DNA of 9,215 bases, taken from assembly GCA_027296925.1 (NCBI GenBank), contig JAPUIP010000195.1, positions 1-9,215 on the forward strand, given 5' to 3'. The stretch's first letter is position 1, and every line of letters begins with the position of its first letter. Below the pieces are notes generated by a model, which was given only the letters and a program-made list of their open reading frames with translations, searched no databases and was not told the DNA's origin. Source of the DNA: Candidatus Poribacteria bacterium (GTDB lineage Bacteria > Poribacteria > WGA-4E > PCPOR2b). The translations under genes and the position numbers were made by a program. This document shows positions 1-6,060 of the stretch, one piece after another.

Positions 1-1210
1 TAAGTGGAACATCTTCCAGATGAAAGGTCACTTTTTCATTAAGCTGCACTTCCTGATCCACAATGAAGTTCGTCCCATACAACTTAAACAGCATCAGCAG
101 CAGTTTTTGAAGTTCCTCATTTTCTGCGCGTACCGTCACCCTTTGCTCAAGCGCCGGGGTTTCAAAGACGATATGCAACTCGTTTTGTGTGCTGATGATT
201 TCGTAAAATCCCCACCGCTTCAGGTGAACATAAACGGTGCAGCCGGGCGGCGGTCCTTCATCAGTGTCAAGTGTAATGCTGCGAATGGTGCCTTCTGACT
301 GTATCGGAAGGCCTTGGCGTAACGTCTCAGAGACCTTTGTATTAGACAGGTGCACACTCAGAATATGGGAATCCGGTAATCTTTTCACCCGCTGAACCTT
401 GAGAGGGCTATCGCCAAGCAGGCGTACCCGCGTTGCCTGAGACTCAGAAACTGTATCGATTCCCACCAGTGTTGTGATTGTTTGCTTCGGCTCGGGTTGG
501 GGCTGCGCACCAGGAGATGCACTGGAATCAGGGGTATCCGCAGTGACATTAACGATTGCCTGACGGGCAGCAGACACGGGCTGTGGTTTTTCTTCATCTG
601 TTCCTTCGCTGTGCTCCGGGCCAGGCTTGGGTTGCTGGTCACGGGTGGTCTTCGACTCGGCGGCATTCTCTCCGGCATCAGCCGGTGGTTTGGTATCGAC
701 TTTGGTTAAAGCAGGCGAGCCAACAGGGGCGGCTGGCGATTCCGGCGTGGGCCGGGGGGCGAACGGAAACTGAAAGCGGAGCACGTTGCCTTCGGCCACA
801 ATGATCGGCTGAATCGACTGTCTGGGGTAAAACACGATTCGACTGATGGGAGGGTCTGGTTGGAATTGCGATAGGACGACCTGCGTTACCGGAAGGTCGG
901 TTCGCTCTGGAAACAGTCTCTTCAGTCGGAGCCGGGTAGTTCGCCCAGAGTTGACGCCGCTCCGCGTATTGGGCAGATCCACAAAAATGTGCGTTGCAAC
1001 GCCTTTTCTGCGTTTCCTGAATATGGGTTCTAAATGCTGGAGCGGTGCAGTTCCCTCAAGGGATATAATCAGATACTCATCGGTCAATTCGACCGGACCG
1101 AGTTTCGAGATCCAAACCGGTTCTTCTGCCGGTTCCTCTGAGTGGGCGTAAAATATAGCCACTCCGACTGTGAGCACTAAAACACTGAGCGAGATCTGTA
1201 TCAGGCGCAT
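1..1210 (-). CDS. pilQ: PilQ, type IV pilus secretin (N-terminal part, runs off the left edge)
   Basis: Outer-membrane secretin through which the type IV pilus passes; only the first 403 codons are in the window and the frame is open to base 1. The ATG at 1208-1210 is preceded by AAGGA (1219-1223) at 8-nt spacing. Residues 1-23 form a signal peptide (basic start, hydrophobic core, likely cleavage near AHS-EE). Residues about 33-147 and 245-350 look like two AMIN-type beta domains, which in PilQ bind peptidoglycan. They are separated by a Pro/Glu/Ala-rich, probably disordered linker (about 150-243). Residues 357-403 (ending around GTNFIVDQEVQLNEKVTF) match the start of the secretin/STN N-domain. 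The pore-forming C-terminal domain must lie beyond the left edge. It is the last gene of the pilM-to-pilQ order, set off from the pilP-like gene by 209 bp. The identification rests on domain order plus context. Confidence 0.9.
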   Translation of the reverse strand, partial: MRLIQISLSVLVLTVGVAIFYAHSEEPAEEPVWISKLGPVELTDEYLIISLEGTAPLQHLEPIFRKRRKGVATHIFVDLPNTRSGVNSGRTTRLRLKRLFPERTDLPVTQVVLSQFQPDPPISRIVFYPRQSIQPIIVAEGNVLRFQFPFAPRPTPESPAAPVGSPALTKVDTKPPADAGENAAESKTTRDQQPKPGPEHSEGTDEEKPQPVSAARQAIVNVTADTPDSSASPGAQPQPEPKQTITTLVGIDTVSESQATRVRLLGDSPLKVQRVKRLPDSHILSVHLSNTKVSETLRQGLPIQSEGTIRSITLDTDEGPPPGCTVYVHLKRWGFYEIISTQNELHIVFETPALEQRVTVRAENEELQKLLLMLFKLYGTNFIVDQEVQLNEKVTFHLEDVPL

Positions 1211-1419
1211 ATCTTTTATCCTTTTGGCATTTCAACGAACTGATGAACGTATCGGCTTATGGGCAACAAAGGAACAGGAATCGTTAATAGTCAAAAACAG
1301 CCAATGGCTTTCCCAAATCACCGAGGTTTTTGTAAGGGCGCCACTTGCTGCGCCCATTTGCAACATATCATTGACCAATACATTTTTCTCTACTTTTCTA
1401 TCCCCTCTCACCTCGATAA
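1211..1419. other. pilP-pilQ spacer (209 bp)
   Basis: An untranslated gap, unusually long for pilP-pilQ, which normally abut. It contains the pilQ ribosome binding site (1219-1223) and a GC-rich inverted repeat at 1336-1355. I see no convincing coding sequence and no strong sigma-70 promoter. A separate pilQ promoter here is possible but unproven. Confidence 0.5.
1336..1355. repeat. GC-rich inverted repeat between pilP and pilQ
   Basis: GGGCGC (1336-1341) and GCGCCC (1350-1355) are perfect 6-bp arms around an 8-nt loop. The flanks are also weakly complementary: TTTTGTAA on the left and ATTTGCAAC on the right, giving a longer imperfect dyad. No T-run follows the stem on either strand, so it does not look like a classical intrinsic terminator. 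It resembles a dispersed REP-like intergenic palindrome, which is an inference because only one copy is visible. Confidence 0.45.
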
Positions 1420-1878
1420 CTAACGGTTAGCGGCCAGTTTCAGCACGACCGTCTTTCGGTTACTGATGCGGCGGATTCGAACAGAATCGCGAGTAATGCT
1501 TTCAACCTTAAACAGGGATTCTGAGTCTGTTTCGCCGACAGCCAGAATTTCTCCGTTAATGACGGACAATGGATTTGTTGCACTCCAGACAATCGTAGAG
1601 AGGATTGCCGGTTTTTCCGCAGGAGGTGCCGCCTGGGGTTTACCCTCCTTCCTCCACGGTAACTTAAAGATATCTCTACCCCGCCGTAGCTCTAGCGGGG
1701 GCAATTTCGTAAACGAGAGGATTTGTGGAAGCGTTGCAATGTCTTCCTGGGATTGCGCGGTCAACGGTGGTAGTGCTTTCTGGGTCGTCTGGATCTTTGA
1801 ACTCTCACGCCAAAATAGTGCGCAGATGAAAAGACAGCCGACTAAAATGACAAAAATGAGGTTCTCTATGTTTCTCAT
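1420..1878 (-). CDS. pilP: PilP/GspC-like type IV pilus assembly protein
   Basis: A 152-residue protein in the pilP position, between pilO and pilQ. PilP links the inner-membrane PilN-PilO complex to the periplasmic N-domains of PilQ. Residues 6-23 are a hydrophobic membrane segment. It contains LVGC at 12-15, which fits a lipobox, but more hydrophobic residues follow the Cys, so it may be either a lipoprotein signal or a plain transmembrane anchor. Residues 25-90 are Pro/Gln-rich and probably extended. Residues 91-150 (ILSTIVWSATNPLSVINGEI onward) look like the small beta-barrel homology region of PilP/GspC. The start codon overlaps the pilO stop in an ATGA (1875-1878), implying translational coupling; no strong separate ribosome binding site is seen. 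Assignment depends partly on position, since PilP sequences diverge widely. Confidence 0.78.
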   Translation of the reverse strand: MRNIENLIFVILVGCLFICALFWRESSKIQTTQKALPPLTAQSQEDIATLPQILSFTKLPPLELRRGRDIFKLPWRKEGKPQAAPPAEKPAILSTIVWSATNPLSVINGEILAVGETDSESLFKVESITRDSVRIRRISNRKTVVLKLAANR

Positions 1879-2456
1879 AGCTTGATTTCCTGACCGACAT
1901 TTTCGGGGGTTGAGTAAAAGATATTGAGCGTCAATTCTGCACTTACGGTGTGTTTCCCTGCGTCAATACGGCGCAGCTTTAAGTCCCGGATAGAGATGAG
2001 TCGTATCCCACTCTCAAGCTCATACAAAAACTGAATAATGTCTCGGGTATTCCCCTCAGCTCTGATCTGATATGTCACCTTGGGTATTGAAGAATCTTGT
2101 GGTTCTTTGCTCCGTACGGAGCCCTTAACGCTGGTGATTCCCGTAACGGTCAAGCCCTTACTCTTCACACTGTACTGACGAATCTGCTTAAGAATTTCGG
2201 GGATTGCCTCTTTCGCGGGAATTCTGGCGAACAGAAGTCCGAGATTCTCCTCCACCTCTTTGAGCGCTTCAGCCGTGATGGTTTTGGGATAGGATTCAAT
2301 ATCCCGCTTGAGTTGATTGATGACGGCTTGCTGCATCATCACATGATTCTGTGTTTTCTTGAGATTTGTAATGCGAGGACGCCAAAACCCGACATAGAAT
2401 CCGATCATGATAGCGGCCCAGATTCCGGTATAAATCAATACTTTCTTTAAACCCAT
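1875..2456 (-). CDS. pilO: PilO, type IV pilus inner-membrane alignment protein
   Basis: Bitopic inner-membrane protein that heterodimerises with PilN and contacts PilP. The 193 residues show the family layout: short cytoplasmic start (MGLKK), one transmembrane helix (about 6-25), a coiled-coil stretch (about 27-75), then a ferredoxin-like periplasmic domain (about 80-185; the strand with KVTYQIRAEG and the helix DIIQFLYELE are typical). I chose the ATG at 2454-2456 because GGGAGA (2464-2469) lies 7 nt upstream. A TTG at 2471 in the same frame overlaps that ribosome binding site and would add five residues. The 85-bp gap to pilN contains a weak hairpin. The 3' end overlaps the pilP-like gene by 4 bp. 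Confidence 0.87.
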   Translation of the reverse strand: MGLKKVLIYTGIWAAIMIGFYVGFWRPRITNLKKTQNHVMMQQAVINQLKRDIESYPKTITAEALKEVEENLGLLFARIPAKEAIPEILKQIRQYSVKSKGLTVTGITSVKGSVRSKEPQDSSIPKVTYQIRAEGNTRDIIQFLYELESGIRLISIRDLKLRRIDAGKHTVSAELTLNIFYSTPENVGQEIKL

Positions 2457-2463
2457 AGGAAAT

Positions 2464-2469
2464 TCTCCC
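2464..2469 (-). promoter_or_regulatory. Ribosome binding site deciding the pilO start
   Basis: GGGAGA on the minus strand lies 7 nt before the ATG at 2456. The in-frame TTG at 2471 directly overlaps it, so the shorter protein beginning MGLKK is favoured. Confidence 0.75.
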
Positions 2470-2541
2470 AAAACGACAGGTTCGTGTTCAACATGCCTGT
2501 CAAACGACAGCTTTCATATATCGTTCCCAGCCTCACGAAAT

Positions 2542-3300
2542 TCAACTCTCATCTAGAGGTATCTCCGCGATGATTTCAAAGGACATCACCAGACGATCGG
2601 ACTCTTCTCTTTGATTCACCCGGCTCAGCTTTATCTGCTGCAGAAAGGGGAAGGTTTCCAAACGATCAATCAGTTCTGCGATTCGCGATAAGTCTTTGGC
2701 ATCTCCCAAAATATTGAGCTTAACCAGTTCCTGGGGTTCATCTGACTGTGAGGTGTCCTTGGATTGATCTAAAGGCTTTTTAGATTTATCTTTTGCGGGC
2801 ACCGTGGGCGCAGTTTTAATAATTTCATATTTTAGGGAAATCTCTGTCAGCCACACCTCGGCAGGAATTTGGTTGTATATCAGACTTAGTTTGTCGGACC
2901 AAGTCTGGCGCTCTTCGATGGCATTTGCAAGAAGGTCCCGGCGTTCGTGGAGAAGGGCCGTTCGTTCTTTTAGAGCATTAATTTCACCCTTGAGTTGATG
3001 GTATTTATTCAGCACTCCCTGCATTAACTGGCTTTGCTGGTGGAACGTCTTTTCTTGATTGATGAGCCCCATCACGTTCAGAGAAAGAAAGCTCAGAATC
3101 AGGAGCGAAAGAATCAGGTAGGAGATATTCCGCAGGTTAAATGCACTCTGCGGTGCGTACTCTTGCGGGAGCAGGTTGACTTCAATTTGCAAATGGCTCA
3201 TGAAGTCTGCGTCGGTTTGAGCATCACGGGGCTCCATAATCTGCTCCAGACGCGCCTTTGCTTCCTGTTTGCTCTTTGACCTGTTCAGCCACTGAAACAT
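2542..3300 (-). CDS. pilN: PilN, type IV pilus inner-membrane protein with N-terminal extension
   Basis: A 252-residue bitopic inner-membrane protein of the alignment complex, partner of PilO and, through its cytoplasmic NLLP peptide, of PilM. EVNLLP is at residues 40-45, followed by a transmembrane helix (about 59-80), a periplasmic coiled coil (about 83-130) and a C-terminal ferredoxin-like domain (about 190-250). A Lys/Ser/Asp-rich low-complexity loop (about 168-190) interrupts the periplasmic part. In well-studied PilN proteins the NLLP motif lies within the first few residues; here about 38 charged residues precede it. The start at 3300 is supported by AAGGAG (3307-3312) at 6-nt spacing, only 2 nt before the minD stop region; the internal Met34 has no ribosome binding site. 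The 14-bp gap to minD argues for co-transcription. Confidence 0.88.
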   Translation of the reverse strand: MFQWLNRSKSKQEAKARLEQIMEPRDAQTDADFMSHLQIEVNLLPQEYAPQSAFNLRNISYLILSLLILSFLSLNVMGLINQEKTFHQQSQLMQGVLNKYHQLKGEINALKERTALLHERRDLLANAIEERQTWSDKLSLIYNQIPAEVWLTEISLKYEIIKTAPTVPAKDKSKKPLDQSKDTSQSDEPQELVKLNILGDAKDLSRIAELIDRLETFPFLQQIKLSRVNQREESDRLVMSFEIIAEIPLDES

Positions 3301-3314
3301 GGGTTTCTCCTTAA

Positions 3315-4100
3315 TCAGAACAGTTTGCTTAATAGGTTGCCGAACCAGCGCGCATCCTTGAACGCTGGGACTGGAATCTCTTCTCCCATGAGTCGCTGCG
3401 CAATACGTCTGTAGGCCGCCCCAACGGGTGAGTATTGATTATAAGTCAATGGCAGACCCCGGTTGCTAGAAACGATGATTTTTCTTGGGTCCTCGGGAAT
3501 CACACCAAGCAGTTTGATCATCAGAATATCAACGATATCTTGGTGATTGAGCATGTGGTGTGCATCGACCATTTCGTGGAAGAGCCGGTTGACAATCAAC
3601 TGTGCTTCAATGTTCTTCGACTGCAACAGACCGATAACGCGATCTGCGTCTCGGATCGCTGCCACTTCCGGTGTTGTAACGATGATGGCTTCATCGGCGC
3701 CAGCAATGGCGTTTTGGAATCCCTGCTCAATTCCCGCAGAGGAATCGACAAGAACGTAATCGTGTTCCGACTTCAGTGAGAGGCAGATGTCTTTCATCTG
3801 TTCGACAGAAATGTCAGTTTTGTTATGTTCCTGGGAGGCGGCAAGCAGTTTCAGGTCCTTCACTCGCCGATCGCGTATCAACGCTTGTTCGAGCTCACAA
3901 TTGCCCAGAATCACATCCATCGATGTGTAAAAAATACGACCTTCTAACCCGAGGATCAGGTCCAGGTTTCTCAACCCGACATCGGCATCAACAACGACGA
4001 CCTTGTTGCCTATCAGGGCAAGCGCCGTGCCAAGATTGGCAGTAACCGTGCTCTTGCCAACCCCCCCTTTACCAGAGGTTATCACAATGACTCTGCCCAT
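3315..4100 (-). CDS. minD: MinD, membrane-associated positioning ATPase, within a pilus operon
   Basis: A 261-residue MinD/ParA-family P-loop ATPase. It has a deviant Walker A (SGKGGVGKST, residues 9-18, with signature Lys11 and Lys16), Walker A' (VVVVDADVGLRNLDL, Asp38/Asp40) and Walker B (VLVDSSAGIE, Asp119). TPEVAAIRDAD (143-153) is the switch-proximal region used by MinD for partner binding. The last residues, about 249-261 (DARWFGNLLSKLF), form an amphipathic helix like the MinD membrane-targeting sequence. This favours genuine MinD over ParA or CpaE/TadZ, and the absence of an N-terminal extension argues against FlhG. The usual DSPAGIE reads DSSAGIE here. AAGGAGG (4109-4115) lies 8 nt before the ATG. 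No minC or minE is in the window. The gene sits between the PilZ gene (22-bp gap) and pilN (14-bp gap), so it probably acts with the pilus machine; a cell-division role is also possible. Confidence 0.92.
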   Translation of the reverse strand: MGRVIVITSGKGGVGKSTVTANLGTALALIGNKVVVVDADVGLRNLDLILGLEGRIFYTSMDVILGNCELEQALIRDRRVKDLKLLAASQEHNKTDISVEQMKDICLSLKSEHDYVLVDSSAGIEQGFQNAIAGADEAIIVTTPEVAAIRDADRVIGLLQSKNIEAQLIVNRLFHEMVDAHHMLNHQDIVDILMIKLLGVIPEDPRKIIVSSNRGLPLTYNQYSPVGAAYRRIAQRLMGEEIPVPAFKDARWFGNLLSKLF

Positions 4101-4122
4101 TTTTTCTCCCTCCTTGCTTTCA

Positions 4123-4521
4123 TTATTTCTTACTCATTTCCTTCGAGCACGAATCCGGAGCATCAGCAAATTGCGAGAGTTTGCCTTCGTTCAAGATTTC
4201 ATTTTTCCAGCCAATCCATTCGAATTTGGCGCCGACTGCGTACTCTCGAGACGATTCAAATTCGGCACCGACTTCATACGTCTCAGCAGTCTTCCGACAC
4301 CAGACGACCTTGGCTAAGGCGAAGACGGTGGACGGCAGCGAGTCTGAGTCGAGTTCGAGGCTAACCGTTTTGCCGGGGTCAATTGGGTTATCCGATGTGA
4401 AACATATTCCTCCACCGCTAATATTGACCGTCTCTTGCTCGACGGGGGTTTCTTCCGGTGACACCTGATAGGTGACCCGCCATTTTGAGGAAAACCGGGG
4501 AAATTTCCGTCTATCTTTCAT
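4123..4521 (-). CDS. PilZ-domain c-di-GMP-binding protein
   Basis: A single-domain cytoplasmic PilZ protein of 132 residues (133 from the alternative ATG at 4524). Both halves of the c-di-GMP signature are intact: RxxxR (RKFPR, near the N-terminus) and [D/N]xSxxG (NISGGG, about residues 33-38). It should therefore bind c-di-GMP, unlike the canonical Pseudomonas PilZ, which lacks binding residues. The usual C-terminal strand is duplicated: YEVGAEFE is followed 12 residues later by YAVGAKFE. The tail is Ser/Lys-rich. I prefer the second of two adjacent ATGs because GGAGG (4527-4531) is 5 nt from it and only 2 nt from the first. It follows pilM by about 95 bp and precedes minD by 22 bp, so it is probably an operon member that reports c-di-GMP to PilM, MinD or a pilus motor. 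The target is inferred only. Confidence 0.87.
   Translation of the reverse strand: MKDRRKFPRFSSKWRVTYQVSPEETPVEQETVNISGGGICFTSDNPIDPGKTVSLELDSDSLPSTVFALAKVVWCRKTAETYEVGAEFESSREYAVGAKFEWIGWKNEILNEGKLSQFADAPDSCSKEMSKK
4219..4290. repeat. 36-bp diverged tandem duplication inside the PilZ gene
   Basis: Bases 4219-4254 and 4255-4290 align without gaps over the first 27 positions with about 20 identities (TTCGAATTTGGC versus TTCAAATTCGGC at the start). The translated units are the two YxVGAxFE segments at the end of the PilZ domain. This is a whole-codon duplication of a terminal beta-strand. Confidence 0.65.
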
Positions 4522-4526
4522 CATAA

Positions 4527-4531
4527 CCTCC
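4527..4531 (-). promoter_or_regulatory. Ribosome binding site deciding the PilZ start
   Basis: GGAGG on the minus strand lies 2 nt from the ATG at 4524 and 5 nt from the ATG at 4521. The second is the better spacing, so translation probably begins MKDRR rather than MMKDRR. Confidence 0.6.
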
Positions 4532-4619
4532 AGTTTCAGTACTTCACGTTTTTTCCAATCGACTCCTGTAACCGGCTCTTGAGCCCTTCGCCCCGCACCG
4601 AAAAATGGATATACTGAGT

Positions 4620-5678
4620 TTATACCTGCTTAAGTGCCAAGCCAACTGCGGTGGCAAAAAGTGGTTCGTTGCCTCTCAGCGCAGCGGTGTCTCCCTTGGG
4701 ATCGACGGCGATCTGGTCCAAATAGTGGATAATCTGTATCGGGATGGAAAATCGGGAATCGAAGAACTGATCTAAGTTGGGCAATTGGGCTGTACCGCCG
4801 GAGACAATCATTTTTGCTGGCCTGGATTCGGGAAATTCCCTTTCGTAAGCGTCTAAGTGAACATAAATCTGCTGATATAATTCTTGATCCAAGCAATCTT
4901 CGAGTGCCTCCCAGACCTCAGGCTCTTCGACTTGCGCATGCTTGCTCGCTTCGGCTTCCTCCCACTCCACGTTCAAGCGTTGAACCAGTTGGGAGGTGAG
5001 TTGATTGCCGGCGATGGGGATGTGCGGATAAAGGTATAGTTGGCGCGGTTGATAGAAGCCAATAGCGGTTTGGTTGGCGCCGATGTCCAGGACCGCGGTA
5101 TCCCCTGTCGGGGAGAGTTGCTGTGTGACGACGAGGAGTCGAGCCAGCGCGAGGAAGTCAATATCAATCGCTATTGGGATGAGACCGCAATCTCGCAGCA
5201 ACTGCACGTGCCCTTCAATCAAGTCACGATGAACGGCAACGACGAATACCTCCAGGCCTCTGACTCCGTTGAGTGTTATTTCCCGTTCAATGTGGCAATC
5301 AATCTCGGCTTCATCGTTGTAGGTGATGTAATCTTGCGCTTCAAATTCTGCTCGGACGCTCATCTGCAGCACTTCCTCCGGTGCATCAAGCGGTAAGTCG
5401 GGGATAAAAATAGATCGCATCGTCACCTGCTCATCGAGGGCTGAGGACACCGCGGTCACGACCCGCTTTCCGCGCAACTTTGCCTCATCCACTAAAGTGT
5501 GCAGCGTTTCGCGTGTCGCTCCTGCGGGGTCCTGTTCATCGTCTTCCACCTGGGGAATCGACCGACTCTGGACATGGGTGATCACGGGGCCCTTGTTTGT
5601 GTGCTTGATTTCGACCAGCTTAATCGCGTGAGAACCGATGTCTAAACCTAAAACCGATTTGCGTCTTCCAAATCCCAT
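4620..5678 (-). CDS. pilM: PilM, actin-like cytoplasmic type IV pilus assembly ATPase
   Basis: A 352-residue actin/FtsA-fold protein that binds the cytoplasmic tip of PilN and couples it to pilus motors. The nucleotide-binding motifs are visible: phosphate 1 (LDIGSHAIKLVEI, from residue 12), phosphate 2 (AVLDIGANQTAIGFY, from residue 195) and the adenosine motif (IVSGGTAQLPNL, from residue 291). The length matches the family and no division-type FtsA membrane helix is present at the C-terminus. The ATG at 5676-5678 has AGGGAGA upstream at about 11-nt spacing, slightly long. A 382-bp non-coding spacer precedes it, so a promoter for the assembly genes may lie there. Pilin-side genes are upstream; the PilZ and minD genes separate it from its partner gene pilN. 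Confidence 0.94.
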   Translation of the reverse strand: MGFGRRKSVLGLDIGSHAIKLVEIKHTNKGPVITHVQSRSIPQVEDDEQDPAGATRETLHTLVDEAKLRGKRVVTAVSSALDEQVTMRSIFIPDLPLDAPEEVLQMSVRAEFEAQDYITYNDEAEIDCHIEREITLNGVRGLEVFVVAVHRDLIEGHVQLLRDCGLIPIAIDIDFLALARLLVVTQQLSPTGDTAVLDIGANQTAIGFYQPRQLYLYPHIPIAGNQLTSQLVQRLNVEWEEAEASKHAQVEEPEVWEALEDCLDQELYQQIYVHLDAYEREFPESRPAKMIVSGGTAQLPNLDQFFDSRFSIPIQIIHYLDQIAVDPKGDTAALRGNEPLFATAVGLALKQV

Positions 5679-5708
5679 GACGAAAATATCTCCCTGCTAT
5701 AAGTACTT

Positions 5709-5740
5709 GGAAAAATCTTACCTGCTCCGGAAAAATTTGA
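5709..5740. promoter_or_regulatory. Direct repeat at 20-bp period upstream of pilM (possible operator)
   Basis: GGAAAAATCTTA (5709-5720) and GGAAAAATTTGA (5729-5740) match at 10 of 12 positions with a 20-bp centre-to-centre distance, close to two helical turns. They lie 31-62 bp upstream of the pilM start codon. The same-face spacing is compatible with a protein-binding site, but chance similarity in A-rich DNA is possible. Confidence 0.25.
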
Positions 5741-5792
5741 CCCATTCTTCATGATAAAGTGCGGGTGAGTTTTTAGGAATCTAACTACCCTA

Positions 5793-5894
5793 GTGTCATT
5801 CTGTTGAGTGCAAAGAGATCCTTCCCTTCGCAGAGCCTCAGAGCTTGTCCTTGAACGAAGTGAAGGAACAGGCTCCAAGCCTCAGGATGACATA
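5793..5894. repeat. Nested inverted-repeat intergenic element
   Basis: The outer arms are TGTCATTCTG (5794-5803) and CAGGATGACA (about 5883-5892), with one G-T mismatch. An inner dyad pairs GAGCTTGTCCTT (5841-5852) with AAGGAACAGGCTC (5863-5875), with a single bulge. The TGTCATTCTG...CAGGATGACA boundary and the GAACGAAGTGAAGG core resemble a dispersed intergenic palindrome that I recall from many environmental bacterial genomes. It is a probable non-autonomous repeat rather than a gene. Confidence 0.6.
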
Positions 5895-5907
5895 ATGGTC
5901 AGCCCTT

Positions 5908-5984
5908 GGGACGTTTTATTATTTCTACGTCCCTTAACCCCACTCCCAATCGGGACGGGATAGCCCCGTTTCCGACACTATCCC
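5908..5984. repeat. Cluster of competing hairpins in the pilM upstream region
   Basis: Perfect 7-bp arms GGGACGT (5908-5914) and ACGTCCC (5927-5933) enclose a 12-nt A/T-rich loop. CGTCCC (5928-5933) could instead pair with GGGACG (5952-5957). GGGATAG (5957-5963) pairs perfectly with CTATCCC (5978-5984), and ACGGG (5955-5959) can pair with CCCGT (5965-5969). These pairings overlap and exclude one another. No T-run marks a classical terminator. The cluster could be the 3' end of the upstream prepilin mRNA or a leader of pilM. Confidence 0.4.
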
Positions 5985-6060
5985 ATGATTTCAGGGCAAC
6001 CTCGCTTTACGCATAGAGCATGCCAATATTTTTGCTCAAGCGGCTGCCGTCAGAATTTTT

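Larger units (their letters stand above)
5679..6060. other. Structured 382-bp spacer upstream of pilM
   Basis: No convincing gene. In transcription order it holds a cluster of competing inverted repeats (5908-5984), a nested palindromic element (5793-5894), a 12-bp direct repeat (5709-5740) and the pilM ribosome binding site (5689-5695). A 76-codon minus-strand frame (5648-5878) overlaps pilM and is mostly made of the palindromic element, so I regard it as spurious. No clear sigma-70 promoter was recognised by eye. Confidence 0.6.

Noticed and set aside
1466..1885. Plus-strand 139-codon open frame opposite the pilP-like gene
   Set aside because: It is the antisense shadow of a gene with a membrane segment, operon overlap and a family-like domain; no independent support.
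2457..2471. TTG start at 2471 for pilO
   Set aside because: The codon overlaps the GGGAGA ribosome binding site, which is correctly spaced for the ATG at 2456.
2475..2501. GACAGG/CCTGTC hairpin between pilN and pilO as a terminator
   Set aside because: Only 6-bp arms with a 15-nt loop, no U-run, and termination inside this conserved operon would be surprising; chance is likely.
3315..4100. FlhG, ParA or CpaE/TadZ identity for the MinD-like ATPase
   Set aside because: No N-terminal extension as in FlhG, no receiver-like domain as in CpaE/TadZ, and the C-terminal amphipathic helix and switch motif fit MinD best.
4574..4585. GGCTC-TT-GAGCC near-palindrome between pilM and the PilZ gene
   Set aside because: Arms of only 5 bp with a 2-nt centre cannot form a stable hairpin and no supporting promoter or repeat context was seen.
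5648..5878. Minus-strand 76-codon open frame between pilM and the palindromic element
   Set aside because: It overlaps the pilM start in another frame and its first half is read from the inverted-repeat element; no ribosome binding site or recognisable protein features.
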